A stretch of DNA of 64,000 bases from CAWFGS01 sp963815535 (lineage in GTDB: Bacteria; Pseudomonadota; Alphaproteobacteria; Sphingomonadales; Sphingomonadaceae). Of this stretch, positions 25,868 to 35,532 are shown one piece after another. The position numbers and the translations under genes were made by a program. The notes under the pieces are model-generated. The model was not told the origin of the DNA, did not search any database, and worked only from the letters and a program-made list of their open reading frames with translations. The DNA is taken from the NCBI GenBank assembly GCA_963815535.1, contig CAWFGS010000003.1:186001-250000 (forward strand), in the 5' to 3' direction. How positions within the stretch are numbered: position 1 is the stretch's first letter; every line of letters starts with the position of its first letter.

Positions 25868-27145
25868 CTATCGGATGAAATCCACCGGGTTCACCGGCAC
25901 GCCCGAGCGTCGCAATTCGAACGTCACCACCGGATCGGCCACGCCCGCAACACCCAATGGCGCGCCGCCGAGCAGAGTTTCGCCGACTGCCACATCGCTG
26001 CGCGACAGGCCGGTGATGAGGCTGGTCCAGCCGTTGGGGTGTTCGATGATTACGATGCGATCGAACCCGCGATAGGGTCCGGCGAACGCCACGCGCCCGG
26101 CAGCAGGCGTGACGACTTGCGCGCCGTCGCGGGGGGCGAAGGATATGCCTGCGGCGCGAACGCCGGATGCGCCCGGCTCTCCGAAGCCCGCAACGGTCCG
26201 GCCCGCCACCGGCAGTTGCAACCCGCGCGGGGGCGGCGATGCAGCGGATGGCGCGCCCGTGGACCTCGTGCCGGCACTTGGGGTGGGCGCAGAGTCGGTA
26301 TCGTTCTGGGCCGATGGCAGATTGGCCGTGTCGGCGGGTCGCAGGACCGGACCGTCCAGCGCAGCCAGTTCGGCGCGCAGGGTTCCCGCCTTGTCCAGCT
26401 CGTCCAGCAAAGCGTCCAGATCGCGCGCTTCTTCCGCCAATGCCAGCGCGCGTTCGGTTTCGCGGTTGGCATCGCCGCCCGCCGCGCGCGCTTCCAGCCG
26501 TTGTCGCGATTCGAGCGCGGCCAGCGCCGTACGCCGCGTTTTCAATTGCCCTTCGCTGGATCGCAACGCCGTGACCGCCTGACGCGCCTCGCGCTGCAAG
26601 GCTTGTCCGCGCGCGATTTCCGCCCGCAGCGCGATGGTCCGTTCGCGCACCTGCGGCACGGTGGTTTCCAGAATGGCGCGCAGATAGACCGTATCGCGCA
26701 GGCTGCCGGGGCTGAGCGCGGACAAAGCCAGCGGGCGGCGCGCCATCTTCTGCAGGGCCCCGGTCAGGCGAACCAGCGGTTCCTGCCGAACGGCCAGCCT
26801 GCGATCGAGCCGGCGGCGCTGTTCCCCGATCAGCGTCATGCGCGCCTGTGCAGCGGCGATACCCGCCTCCGCCTCCTGAATACGTGCCGCCAGCACTGCC
26901 GCCGCCTGCGCGGTCTTATCGACGGCACGGCGCGATTCCCGTGCCCGTTTTTCCAACCTGTCGCCGCGCGTCTTCGCTTCGCGCGCTTCGCGGCGGGCAC
27001 GCTGCAGGGCGCTTCTCTGGGCGGCCTGCGTGGTGTCGCCGCCGAACGCGGTATCGCGTTGCGCGCTGACGGGTGCGCTTGCATGAAACGCGGCCGCCCC
27101 GATCATGGCGGCAAGCAGACCCAGCAGGATGCCGCGCGCCATCAT
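25868..27145 (-). CDS. EnvC-like murein hydrolase activator
   Basis: A 425-residue exported protein: signal peptide (residues 1-29), a long coiled coil (about 40-265) rich in R, A and E, a Pro/Ser linker, and a C-terminal LytM domain. The LytM domain is degenerate: where active M23 enzymes have HxH near the end, this one reads VVTFELRRSGVPVNP, and the first metal ligands are also missing. EnvC-type proteins without catalytic residues activate amidases that split septal peptidoglycan. It overlaps rlmH by four bases. Confidence 0.87.
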   Translation of the reverse strand: MMARGILLGLLAAMIGAAAFHASAPVSAQRDTAFGGDTTQAAQRSALQRARREAREAKTRGDRLEKRARESRRAVDKTAQAAAVLAARIQEAEAGIAAAQARMTLIGEQRRRLDRRLAVRQEPLVRLTGALQKMARRPLALSALSPGSLRDTVYLRAILETTVPQVRERTIALRAEIARGQALQREARQAVTALRSSEGQLKTRRTALAALESRQRLEARAAGGDANRETERALALAEEARDLDALLDELDKAGTLRAELAALDGPVLRPADTANLPSAQNDTDSAPTPSAGTRSTGAPSAASPPPRGLQLPVAGRTVAGFGEPGASGVRAAGISFAPRDGAQVVTPAAGRVAFAGPYRGFDRIVIIEHPNGWTSLITGLSRSDVAVGETLLGGAPLGVAGVADPVVTFELRRSGVPVNPVDFIR

Positions 27146-27561
27146 ACGCGGTGATAGGGGTGCCCGGCGATAATCGCCGTCGCGCGGTATAGTTGTTCCA
27201 GCAGCATCGCGCGCGCCATCAAATGCGGCCAGGTGGCATTGCCGAATGCGAACAGCATGTCCGCATCGCCGCGCATTTTCGCATCATGGCCATCCGCCGC
27301 CCCCAGGACGAAGCGCGCTTCGCGAATGCCGCCATCGCGCCAATCGTTCAGGATTTGCGCGAATGCGGGCGAGCTGTAATGTTTGCCGCGTTCGTCCAGC
27401 AGCACCGTTTTTGCAGGCGTGGCGGCGTCTGCAACCTTGCCGCCGGTTTCCGGCAGCTCGGTCAGTTTCAGCGGCCATGCGATGCGCTTTTCATACCGGG
27501 CGACCAATTGCGCTTCGGGCGAACGCCCGATCTTGCCGCGGGCGATAACGTGCAGCAGCAT
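27142..27561 (-). CDS. rlmH: 23S rRNA pseudouridine-1915 N3-methyltransferase
   Basis: A 139-residue SPOUT-class methyltransferase that modifies pseudouridine 1915 in helix 69 of 23S rRNA on assembled ribosomes. It has the SAM-binding knot region RFVLGAADGHD and FGNATWPHLMARAMLLEQLYRA, and the invariant C-terminal HPYHR (here HPYHRV). It follows rsfS closely, the usual rsfS-rlmH pairing. Confidence 0.94.
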   Translation of the reverse strand: MLLHVIARGKIGRSPEAQLVARYEKRIAWPLKLTELPETGGKVADAATPAKTVLLDERGKHYSSPAFAQILNDWRDGGIREARFVLGAADGHDAKMRGDADMLFAFGNATWPHLMARAMLLEQLYRATAIIAGHPYHRV

Positions 27562-27576
27562 GGCGAGCCGTCCGGG

Positions 27577-28020
27577 TTACGCCGAACCGCGTGAACCAAC
27601 CGCCGGGTTCACCGTCGGTTCCACCGGAGCATCGCCGAATGCCCACATCCGTTCCAGATTGTAGAAACTGCGAACTTCCGGCCGGAACAGATGGACCACG
27701 ATATCGCCTGCATCCAGCAGCACCCAATCGGCAGCGGGCAGTCCCTCCAGCCGGACCGGGCCGAAGCCGCCCTGCTTGACCTTTTCCGCCAGTTTCTGCG
27801 CGATTGCCGCGACTTGCCGAGTGGATCGACCCGACGCCACGATCATGTGATCGGCAATGCTCGATTTGCCTTCGAGAGCGATCGTGACAACATCCTGCGC
27901 CTGATCGTCGTCGAGCTGCTGCAGCACCAGCGCCAGCACGGATCCGGCGGGCGCTTCGGCAGCGGTCATGTGCGGCATATCCAGGCTGGAAACGGTATCG
28001 GTGGGGGTAGGCTCGTTCAT
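27577..28020 (-). CDS. rsfS: ribosomal silencing factor RsfS
   Basis: A 147-residue RsfS/Iojap protein that binds uL14 and stops 30S-50S joining in starvation. The core is KSSIADHMIVASGRSTRQVAAIAQKLAEKVKQGG and ADWVLLDAGDIVVHLFRPEVRSFYNLERMW. The N-terminal 25 residues are weakly conserved, and internal ATGs (MPHMTAAE) could be the start. It lies between nadD and rlmH in the conserved leftward run. Confidence 0.92.
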   Translation of the reverse strand: MNEPTPTDTVSSLDMPHMTAAEAPAGSVLALVLQQLDDDQAQDVVTIALEGKSSIADHMIVASGRSTRQVAAIAQKLAEKVKQGGFGPVRLEGLPAADWVLLDAGDIVVHLFRPEVRSFYNLERMWAFGDAPVEPTVNPAVGSRGSA

Positions 28021-28098
28021 TGCGGTCGTTCAAACTCCGGGCAAACTGGGTCGTGCTGCACGCACCCTACCACATAAGCTGCCGAACGGCAGGGGTGT

Positions 28099-28722
28099 TT
28101 AATGTTGTGGGATCGGACGATGCGTAACCTGATCGCGCAAGGGTGTGCCGGCGTGGCGTTCGGCCCAATCGGGGTCGGCACGCCGGATCGCCGTGGCGGA
28201 GCGATCGTCTGGATCGAAGCGCAAGGGTATCCATGCGGGCGCGCGACCATCGCCCGCACGATAGTCTGCGGCGGCGGTGCGATACCGGTGCAGCCATGCC
28301 GTCGCCGGGCTGGAATGAGCCTCGTAACCGGGGCGCGCGATGGTGGCGATCGGCATGGTGCGCGCGATCCCGCGCCAGTCGCGCCAATTGTGGAACTGCG
28401 CCAGATTGTCGGACCCCATCAACCAGATGAAGTCATGGCGTCCGTACCTGTTACGCAGCGCGCGGAGCGTATCGACGGTGTAGGGGGAGCCGAACTCCCG
28501 CTCGATCGCCGTCACCTGTATCGGTGCGCGCCGCGCCCGCATCGCAGCGGATCGAAAGCGCGCGGGCAGCGGGGCCATTCCCGCTTTCGGCTTCAACGGG
28601 TTGCCGGGGGAAACCAGCCACCACACCGCGTCCAGCCCCAATCGCTCACGCGCGAACAGCGATATGCGCCTGTGGCCGCCATGCGCGGGATTGAAACTGC
28701 CGCCCAGCAATCCGATTCGCAT
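28099..28722 (-). CDS. nadD: nicotinate-nucleotide adenylyltransferase
   Basis: Adenylates nicotinate mononucleotide to deamido-NAD. The 207-residue protein opens with the nucleotidyltransferase motif GLLGGSFNPAHGGHRRIS, has the substrate region VWWLVSPGNPLK, and the FIWLMGSDNLAQFHNW block. The C-terminal ISSTxIR motif appears as RSATAIRR. The start at 28722 overlaps the proA stop (TAATG). Confidence 0.92.
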   Translation of the reverse strand: MRIGLLGGSFNPAHGGHRRISLFARERLGLDAVWWLVSPGNPLKPKAGMAPLPARFRSAAMRARRAPIQVTAIEREFGSPYTVDTLRALRNRYGRHDFIWLMGSDNLAQFHNWRDWRGIARTMPIATIARPGYEAHSSPATAWLHRYRTAAADYRAGDGRAPAWIPLRFDPDDRSATAIRRADPDWAERHAGTPLRDQVTHRPIPQH

Positions 28723-29993
28723 TACGGGCGAACCTGCCCGGTGCCGCGAACGATCCATTTATACGTCGTCAGCCCTTCCAGCGCGACCGGACCGCGTGCG
28801 TGCAGACGGCCGGTGGCGATACCGATTTCCGCGCCGAGGCCGAATTCGCCGCCATCTGCAAATTGCGAAGAGGCGTTTGCCATGACGATGGCCGAATCGA
28901 CCTCGGTCACGAAACGTTCGATCACGGCGTCATCGCTCGCCACGATGACATCCGTATGCCCGGACGAATGACGCGCGATATGCGCCATCGCCGCTTCCGG
29001 CCCGTCCACCACCGCAACCGACGCCACGGCGTCGAGATATTCGGTGTCCCAATCGTCGGCACTCGCTGCGGCGATACGATGATCGATCGCTTGCGCGCGC
29101 GCATCGCCGCGCAACGCGCAGCCGCCATCGATCAGCTCGGCAATCAGCGCCGGGGCGTCAGCGAAAGCCGCATCGATCAGCAGCGTTTCCATCGCCCCGC
29201 AAATGCCCGTCCGGCGCAGTTTGGCGTTGCGGACGATGGATCGCGCCATTGCGGGATCGGCGGATCGGTGGACATAGGTGTGGCAGATACCGTCCAGATG
29301 CGCGAGCACCGGGACGCGCGCATCGGCCTGAACGCGCGCGACCAGACTTTTCCCGCCACGCGGCACGATCATGTCGATCTTGCCTGCCGCTGCCAGCATC
29401 GCGCCGACCACCGCCCGGTCCTGATTCGGCGCAAGCTGGATTGCGCCGTTCGGCACGCCCCCTTCCATCAGGCCGCGCGTCATGGCTGCGGCAATCGCAC
29501 GGTTGGACGTCACCGCCTCGCTCCCGCCGCGCAGCAGCGCCGCATTGCCCGACCGCACGCACAATGCCGCCGCATCCGCCGTTACATTGGGGCGGCTTTC
29601 GTAAATGATGCCGATGACACCGATGGGCACGCGCACGCGCGACAAGGCAAGGCCGTTGGGCCGCACGCTTGCATCGATGACTACCCCGACCGGATCGGGC
29701 AGGTCCGCGATCGCGGCGACGGCAGCGGCCATCGCCTCGACGCGCGCGCCGTCCAGCCGCAGGCGGTCGAGCATGGCGTCATCGAGGCCGCGCTCTTTCG
29801 CAGCGTCAACATCGCGGGCATTGGCGGCAAGTATGACGTCGTTTGCGCGGCGCAGTTGATCCGCGCAGGATCGCAATGCGTCAGCGCGCGCGGCGCTTTC
29901 CATCCGGGCGAGCGTCCCTTGCGCTGCGCGCGCGTCATTCGCCATGGTATCGACCAGGGTTGCGGCATCGGACATCGGTGTCGTGTTCGTCAT
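28722..29993 (-). CDS. proA: glutamate-5-semialdehyde dehydrogenase (gamma-glutamyl phosphate reductase)
   Basis: Second step of proline synthesis, reducing glutamyl-5-phosphate with NADPH. The 423-residue ALDH-fold protein has IGVIGIIYESRPNVTADAAALCVRSGN, the glycine-rich IDMIVPRGGKSLV, the catalytic Cys in LRRTGICGAMETLLID, and the C-terminal GPVALEGLTTYKWIVRG. It is the first gene of the leftward run toward coq7. The partner proB is not in the window. Confidence 0.95.
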   Translation of the reverse strand: MTNTTPMSDAATLVDTMANDARAAQGTLARMESAARADALRSCADQLRRANDVILAANARDVDAAKERGLDDAMLDRLRLDGARVEAMAAAVAAIADLPDPVGVVIDASVRPNGLALSRVRVPIGVIGIIYESRPNVTADAAALCVRSGNAALLRGGSEAVTSNRAIAAAMTRGLMEGGVPNGAIQLAPNQDRAVVGAMLAAAGKIDMIVPRGGKSLVARVQADARVPVLAHLDGICHTYVHRSADPAMARSIVRNAKLRRTGICGAMETLLIDAAFADAPALIAELIDGGCALRGDARAQAIDHRIAAASADDWDTEYLDAVASVAVVDGPEAAMAHIARHSSGHTDVIVASDDAVIERFVTEVDSAIVMANASSQFADGGEFGLGAEIGIATGRLHARGPVALEGLTTYKWIVRGTGQVRP

Positions 29994-30184
29994 CGGGTGG
30001 CGTTATCACTCGCAAACCGGCATGTCAGCGTCGTCATTTGCGGCCAATGCGAAAGGGTTCCTGCGCCGCAAACGTCTCGTCGCACGATCAGTCCGCTTCA
30101 TCCCTTTGCACCGCCAACGGATTCGATTCCGCGAAAACTCCTGTCTATGTCCCAGATGGACCAAAAATTACGATAGGTTGTTTT

Positions 30185-31367
30185 TTGCACATTCCAACGA
30201 AGTCGGGCGGTTTGCTGAACCGCTTGCGAAGCTGGTTTCCCGACCGCGAATTTTTCATGCGGTCGCAAGGTCAGGTTCGTTTCATCACCATAACATCGCG
30301 CATGCAGATGATCGCGGCGGCGGTCGTTGCGGCCGCGCTGCTGGTGTGGGGCCTGTCGATGGCGGGTATGGCGTGGAGCCAGTATGCGCGCATCGTCGGA
30401 ACGCGTCAGCTTGCTCGAACGAGAAGCGCAGGTCGCCGATGCCGAAGGACGCGTGTCGGAATATCGCGACAATCTGGATGACACGGTCACCGATCTGACG
30501 AAGCGCCAGCAATTCCTGGAAGCCATGACGGAAGCTTTGCCCGCCGACGTAACCGACGCTGCGAAGGCGGATGACACCGTCACCGATTCCAGCACGGAAG
30601 CGGCGAAAACCGTCGCCAAGGTCAGCGCCTCCGTTCCCGAAGCGGCGGAACTGGTCCGGCTGGAAGCGCGCCAGCTCGCCTATGTCGAACGCCTGACTCG
30701 CTTTGCCGATGCCAGGGCCGCGCGCGCCGCCGTGGCGATCCGCAAGATGGGGCTGGACCCAGCCATGATGGCGCGCGGGTCCGACCGTACGGCGATGGGC
30801 GGCCCGCTGGAACTGCTCGCCACCGCGCGCGATGGCGGCATCGATCCTCGGTTCGAACGGCTGGGCCTCAGCCTCGCGCGTATGTCCGCGCTGGAACACG
30901 GTTTGCAGGGTATTCCGCAAGTGCTGCCCGCCAGCATCGAATCGATTTCGTCCGGCTTCGGCTATCGCAGCGATCCGTTCAGCGGACGCGGCGCGATGCA
31001 TTCCGGCCTGGACTTTCGCGGCCCCATCGGCGCGCCGATCTACGCCGCCGCCGATGGAACGGTCAGCTTCGTCGGGAATAAGGGCGGCTATGGCAAGGTC
31101 GTGGAAATTACCCACGGCAACGGTTTGATGACGCGTTACGCACATATGTCCCGCTTCGCCGCCACCGTCGGGCGCAAGGTTGCCGCCGGCAGCGTCATCG
31201 GCGCGATCGGCAACACCGGGCGATCGACCGGTCCGCATCTGCATTTCGAGGTTCGCCTCAACAACCGCGCCATGAACCCGCGCCCGTTTCTGGAAAACGC
31301 ACCCCATGTTCTCAAAGAAGTCCGCGGACGAAGCGCATCGCACGCCGGCCATTCCAATGGCCAATAA
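30185..31367 (+). CDS. M23 peptidase with membrane anchor, frame broken once
   Basis: Membrane-anchored LytM-type peptidoglycan endopeptidase of about 393 residues. The N-terminus (LRSWFPDREFFMRSQGQVRFITITSRMQM, then an AAAVVAAALLVWGLSMAG helix) is in one frame. After a break near 30400 (one extra base) it continues with a coiled coil and the catalytic domain: GFGYRSDPFSGRGAMHSGLDF, then GPHLHFEVRLNNRAMNPRPF with the HxH zinc ligands. The start is uncertain: TTG 30185 gives HIPTKSGG, while ATGs at 30148/30160 would need a second repair near the poly-A and poly-T runs at 30163-30186. It is paired with bactofilin. Confidence 0.8.
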
Positions 31368-31752
31368 GGGCGGCTCTACATTCTCCGTAATCGGCCCCGA
31401 TGTCGCGATAAAGGGGGATGTCAGCGCGTCCGCCGATCTGCATGTCGATGGCCGGATAGAAGGCGATCTGACTTGCGCGTCGCTGGTTCAGGGGCCGGAC
31501 AGCGTGATCGACGGCGCCATTCAGGCCGAAACCGCCCGCATGGCGGGAACGGTGACCGGCTCCATCTCTGCACGCGAACTGATCGTGCTGAAATCCGCAC
31601 GGATCGAGGGTGACGTGCATTACGACGCGCTGACCATCGAACAGGGTGCCCAGGTGGAAGGGCGCTTCGCCCATGGTGCGTCCGCGATCGGAGACTCCTC
31701 GCAGAGCGCGCCATCGGCGGGGGACGAGCCGATCCTGACCGTCGCGGGTTAG
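31306..31752 (+). CDS. bactofilin (polymer-forming cytoskeletal protein)
   Basis: A 148-residue bactofilin. The central beta-helix repeats (GPDVAIKGDVSASADLHVDGRIEGDLTCASLVQGPDSVIDGAI) polymerise without nucleotide into membrane-associated filaments that position wall enzymes. The N-terminal tail (MFSKKSADEAHRTP) and C-terminal tail are disordered. The ATG at 31306 lies inside the preceding M23 gene, a 62-base overlap; an in-frame ATG at 31357 would shorten it. M23-bactofilin pairing is widespread and links scaffold and hydrolase. Confidence 0.9.
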   Translation: MFSKKSADEAHRTPAIPMANKGGSTFSVIGPDVAIKGDVSASADLHVDGRIEGDLTCASLVQGPDSVIDGAIQAETARMAGTVTGSISARELIVLKSARIEGDVHYDALTIEQGAQVEGRFAHGASAIGDSSQSAPSAGDEPILTVAG

Positions 31753-33389
31753 TCTGCGAAAACTTCCGCCCGCAACGCCTTGCGGTCCAGCTTGCCGATC
31801 ATGGTCTTGGGCAGTTCGTCGCGCACGACCACGCTTTCCACTCGCTCATGCTTGCCGACCTTGCCGTTGAGCCATTGCGCGCATTCGTCCCCGCCGGTGT
31901 CGAACCCTTCGTTCAGGGTAATATAGGCGCGTGGCCGTTCGCCCAGATAATCGTCCGGCACACCGATCACCAGGGCTTCCTTCACGGCGTCATGTTCGAC
32001 CAGCACCGCTTCGACCTGGCTGGGGAACACCTTGAACCCGCCGACCGAGATCATGTCCTTGCTGCGATCGACGATGCGGACGAAGCCGTCTTCGTCCAGC
32101 GTGGCGATGTCGCCGGTTCGCAGCCAGCTTTCCCCATCGATAATGGCGAAGGCGCTGGCGGCGGCGTCCGGCCGGTTCCAGTACCCTTGCATAATCTGCG
32201 GACCGCGCACGACCAGCTCGCCCGGTTCGCCGGCGGGGGCGAGCGCGGTGGGGTCTTCCTTGTCCAGCAGGCGGATGCGCGTTCCCGGCAGAACCTGCCC
32301 GATCGTGCCGGGCTTGCGGTTGCCGCGATAGGGGTTGGTGGACACGACGCCGCTGCTTTCGGTCAGGCCGTACCCTTCCACCAACCGTGCGCCGCTGACC
32401 GCTTCGAACTGCTCGCGCACCGGGGCCGACAGGGCCGCACCGCCCGATATGCAGATCTGCAACGAGGAGAAATCCGTCTTGCCGACCCGCGGATGGTCGA
32501 GCAGGGCCTGATACATCGTCGGCACGCCGGGAAACGCCGTGGGCCGCATCCGGTCGATGGTTTTCAGCACCTGGCCTGCATCGAAACGCGGCAGCATGGC
32601 GATGCAGCCGCCTTTCGCGACGGTGCGGTTGAGGACGCAGGTGTTGGCGAACACATGGAACATCGGCAGCGCGCCCAGAATGACATCGGGCCCGGTCCGG
32701 TCGAACGGATCGATCGAATCGACCTGCAACGCGTTCATCGAAAGGTTTGCATGGGACAGCATGGCCCCCTTCGGCGTGCCGGTCGTGCCGCCGGTATATT
32801 GCAGCAGCGCGATGTCCTCGATGGCGAGATCGACGGGCCGCGGCGCAATGTCGGCCAGGCAATCGCCCCAGCGTTTGACGTCGGGTCGCGCCGGGATCGC
32901 GCTCGTCTGTTTCCCGCCAAGCAGTTTGAGCGCAATGCGCTTCAACGTCGGCAACATCGTGCCAAGCTCGCCCACGACCAGCGTTTTGAGCGACGATTTG
33001 TCGATCACTTTCAGCGCGGTGGGCAGCAGAGCCGGCACATCGACGGTGACCAGCACGCTCGCGCCCGAATCCTCGACCTGGGCGGACAATTCATCGACGG
33101 TGTAGAGCGGGCTGAAATTGACCACCGTGGCCCCCGCCATCATCGCCCCGTAATAGGCGGACAGATAGATCGGTACATTGGGCAGGAACAGGCCGACCCG
33201 GTCGCCCTTCGCAACGCCCATCGCCTGCAAGCCGGCGGCAAAGCTGCGCGCTTCGCTCAGAATCTCGGCATAGGTATAGGTGCGGCCGGAAAAATCCGCG
33301 ATCGGCGCGCCGGGGTTTGCCGCTGTGGAACGTTCCAGCAATTGCGGCACGGGGACAGCCTGCAGATGCCGTATCCCAGGGCTGGGCAT
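31749..33389 (-). CDS. long-chain fatty acid--CoA ligase (AMP-binding)
   Basis: A 546-residue adenylate-forming enzyme that activates fatty acids to acyl-CoA. It has the P-loop LLQYTGGTTGTPKGAMLSHANL, the MFHVFANT and GYGLTESSGVVSTNP motifs, WLRTGDIATLDEDGF and the catalytic Lys in LPKTMIGKLDRKALR. The substrate class is most like FadD. It is convergent with bactofilin (four-base overlap) and closed at its 5' side by a 130-base gap without genes. Confidence 0.9.
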   Translation of the reverse strand: MPSPGIRHLQAVPVPQLLERSTAANPGAPIADFSGRTYTYAEILSEARSFAAGLQAMGVAKGDRVGLFLPNVPIYLSAYYGAMMAGATVVNFSPLYTVDELSAQVEDSGASVLVTVDVPALLPTALKVIDKSSLKTLVVGELGTMLPTLKRIALKLLGGKQTSAIPARPDVKRWGDCLADIAPRPVDLAIEDIALLQYTGGTTGTPKGAMLSHANLSMNALQVDSIDPFDRTGPDVILGALPMFHVFANTCVLNRTVAKGGCIAMLPRFDAGQVLKTIDRMRPTAFPGVPTMYQALLDHPRVGKTDFSSLQICISGGAALSAPVREQFEAVSGARLVEGYGLTESSGVVSTNPYRGNRKPGTIGQVLPGTRIRLLDKEDPTALAPAGEPGELVVRGPQIMQGYWNRPDAAASAFAIIDGESWLRTGDIATLDEDGFVRIVDRSKDMISVGGFKVFPSQVEAVLVEHDAVKEALVIGVPDDYLGERPRAYITLNEGFDTGGDECAQWLNGKVGKHERVESVVVRDELPKTMIGKLDRKALRAEVFAD

Positions 33390-33519
33390 GGGCGTATTGC
33401 TGCGTGGAAGGGTGTTCGCGAAACGTGGGGTCGGGGTCTGAAATCATCGGCGCTGAATGGGGGAACGCTGCGTAAAGTGCAACATCCCCCTCCCCCCGAT
33501 CGCCCCGATCGTCATACCT

Positions 33520-34278
33520 TTATTGGGCAGGCGGCTCTTCCCCGTCGGCGGCATGCTTGGCTTCCAGCCAGGCGGCGGCTTCGGCTTCCTGCGCGGCTTC
33601 GGCAGCGGCCTTCACGCCCGCCTCGCGTTCGGCGCGCAGTTCCTCGATCAGTTTTTCGCGATCGCTGCTGCCTTCGGCGGAGGTCGGGACGGGCGCGACC
33701 GCTTCTTCCTCGCCTTCCTTGGGCTTGATGTTCTTTGCCGCCTTGGCGACGACGGCATCCAGTTCGCGCTGCGAACACAGGCCCAGCGTCACCGGGTCTT
33801 TGGGCTGGATGTTCTGGATGTTCCAATGGCTGCGATCGCGAATGGCGTTGATCGTGTTGCGCGTGGTGCCGATCAGTTTGGAGATCTGCGCGTCGGAAAT
33901 TTCTGCATGGTTCCGCAACAGCCAGGCAATACCATCGGGCTTGTCCTGGCGTTTGGACACCGGCGTGTATCGCGCGCCTTTCGTACGGGTCACTTCCACC
34001 GGCGCTTTTTGCATGACCAGCGAATATTCGGAATCGGCCTGACCGCGTTCGATTTCCTCCAGCGTCAATTCGCCCGAATGCACCGGGTCGCGACCTGTGT
34101 ATTTGCTGCCTGCCAATTCGTCCGCCATCGCCTGCACTTCCAGAATATGCAGTCCGCAAAACTCGGCGATCTGTTCGAAGCCCAGTCCGGTATTGTCGAT
34201 CAGCCAGGTGGCGGTCGCATGCGGCATCAGCGGTTTGGCCTGTGCTTTGTTCGTCGCTGTCGTGGATGCTTTGGCCAA
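33520..34278 (-). CDS. trcR: TrcR-like cell-cycle transcriptional regulator (DUF1013)
   Basis: A 252-residue DUF1013 protein. The conserved domain spans about residues 18-175: MPHATATWLIDNTGLGFEQIAEFCGLHILEVQAMAD, WLLRNHAEISDAQISKLIGTTRNTINAIRDRSHWN and ITLGLCSQ-like VTLGLCSQRELDAVV. The second block looks like a helix-turn-helix. The C-terminal 70 residues are an Ala/Glu-rich coiled coil. TrcR is a conserved alphaproteobacterial regulator tied to cell-cycle transcription. The start is TTG at 34278, preceded by GGAG with seven bases spacing; no ATG fits. Confidence 0.85.
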   Translation of the reverse strand: MAKASTTATNKAQAKPLMPHATATWLIDNTGLGFEQIAEFCGLHILEVQAMADELAGSKYTGRDPVHSGELTLEEIERGQADSEYSLVMQKAPVEVTRTKGARYTPVSKRQDKPDGIAWLLRNHAEISDAQISKLIGTTRNTINAIRDRSHWNIQNIQPKDPVTLGLCSQRELDAVVAKAAKNIKPKEGEEEAVAPVPTSAEGSSDREKLIEELRAEREAGVKAAAEAAQEAEAAAWLEAKHAADGEEPPAQ

Positions 34279-34399
34279 TGTTCGTCTCCGCCGGAAATAA
34301 GAAGGGCCACCCCTCGCGGAATGGCCATGCCGAAATCGTTTAACGCATAAGCGCCCCTTACGGCAAGCGGTTACAGCCGGTCGTGGGCGTAGCGCCGCG

Positions 34400-35416
34400 T
34401 CAACCGACCTGCAGCACGATCTTTCCGATATGATCGCCCGCTTCCATCCGGGCATGCGCGCCGCTTGCATCGTCGAGCGCGAATATCTGGTCCATGACCG
34501 GTTTCAATTCCCCCGATACGAACAGGGGCCAAGCGTTGGCGGCAATCTCGGCTGCCAGCAACCCCTTGAATTCGTTGGAACGCGGCCGCAATGTCGATCC
34601 GGTCAAGGTCAGGCGCCGCATCATGATCTGCGCCATGTTCAATTCCGCCGTCATGCCGCCAAGCACGGCAATCGTGACGTGTCGCCCATCATCGGTCAGA
34701 CATTTCAGATTGCGCGGCACGTAATCGCCCGACACCATGTCGAGCACGATCTGCACGCCTGCCTTGCCCGTTATCCGCGCCACTTCCGCCACGAAGTCGG
34801 CATTGCGATAATTGATGGCGTGGTCCGCCCCCAAATCGCACGCCGCTGCGCATTTTTCATCCGTGCCGCAAGTGGTGATCACGGTCATCCCGAAAGCCTT
34901 CGCCAGCATGATCGCCATCGTGCCGATCCCGCTGGTTCCGCCATGCACCAGCAGCGTCTCCCCTTCCATCGCCCAGCCGCGTTCGAACACATTGTGCCAC
35001 ACGGTAAACAGGGTTTCGGGGATCGCCGCCGCCTGTTCCAGCGGCATGGTGTCCGGGACCGGCAAGCACTGATCGGCCTGCGCCAGACAATATCGGGCAT
35101 AGCCGCCACCTGCGACCAGCGCGCATACTTTCGTGCCGATCATGGTTTCGGGAACATCGCCGTTTGCCGCGACGACGACGCCGGACACTTCCAGACCCGG
35201 CAAAGGGGATGCGCCCGGCGGCGCGGGATATTTGCCCTGGCGTTGAATGACGTCGGGGCGGTTGACCCCGGCATAGGCGACTTCGATCAGAACCTGGCCT
35301 GCATCCGGCTTGGGCGTCGGTTCCGTCCGCACGGTCAGCATTTCGGGCCCGCCCGGTTCGTCGAAACCGACGGCTTTCATCGTACCCGGTATCGTGCCCG
35401 CTATCGTGTCGCTCAT
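34400..35416 (-). CDS. NAD(P)H:quinone oxidoreductase, zinc-independent MDR family
   Basis: A 338-residue medium-chain reductase of the PIG3/QOR type. It has a GroES-like N-terminal domain (VLIEVAYAGVNRPDVIQRQGKYP), no catalytic-zinc cysteine/histidine set, and a Rossmann domain with LLVHGGTSGIGTMAIMLAKAFG. Such enzymes reduce quinones one electron at a time with NADPH. It diverges from the DUF1192 gene across 116 bases. Confidence 0.87.
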   Translation of the reverse strand: MSDTIAGTIPGTMKAVGFDEPGGPEMLTVRTEPTPKPDAGQVLIEVAYAGVNRPDVIQRQGKYPAPPGASPLPGLEVSGVVVAANGDVPETMIGTKVCALVAGGGYARYCLAQADQCLPVPDTMPLEQAAAIPETLFTVWHNVFERGWAMEGETLLVHGGTSGIGTMAIMLAKAFGMTVITTCGTDEKCAAACDLGADHAINYRNADFVAEVARITGKAGVQIVLDMVSGDYVPRNLKCLTDDGRHVTIAVLGGMTAELNMAQIMMRRLTLTGSTLRPRSNEFKGLLAAEIAANAWPLFVSGELKPVMDQIFALDDASGAHARMEAGDHIGKIVLQVG

Positions 35417-35532
35417 GCCCCAGAGTGTTCCCTATTCCGATGCCCCCGCACGCATTGAACCCGCGCGCAGAGGCATCGGTAACCCCGCGCGGCATTGACA
35501 GCAAGCACGCTGGCGGGGGATGCTGCGTTCCG

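Noticed and set aside
24457..27154. Long plus-strand open frames opposite ctpA and envC
   Set aside because: Both mirror well-supported minus-strand genes and show no domain motifs or ribosome sites.
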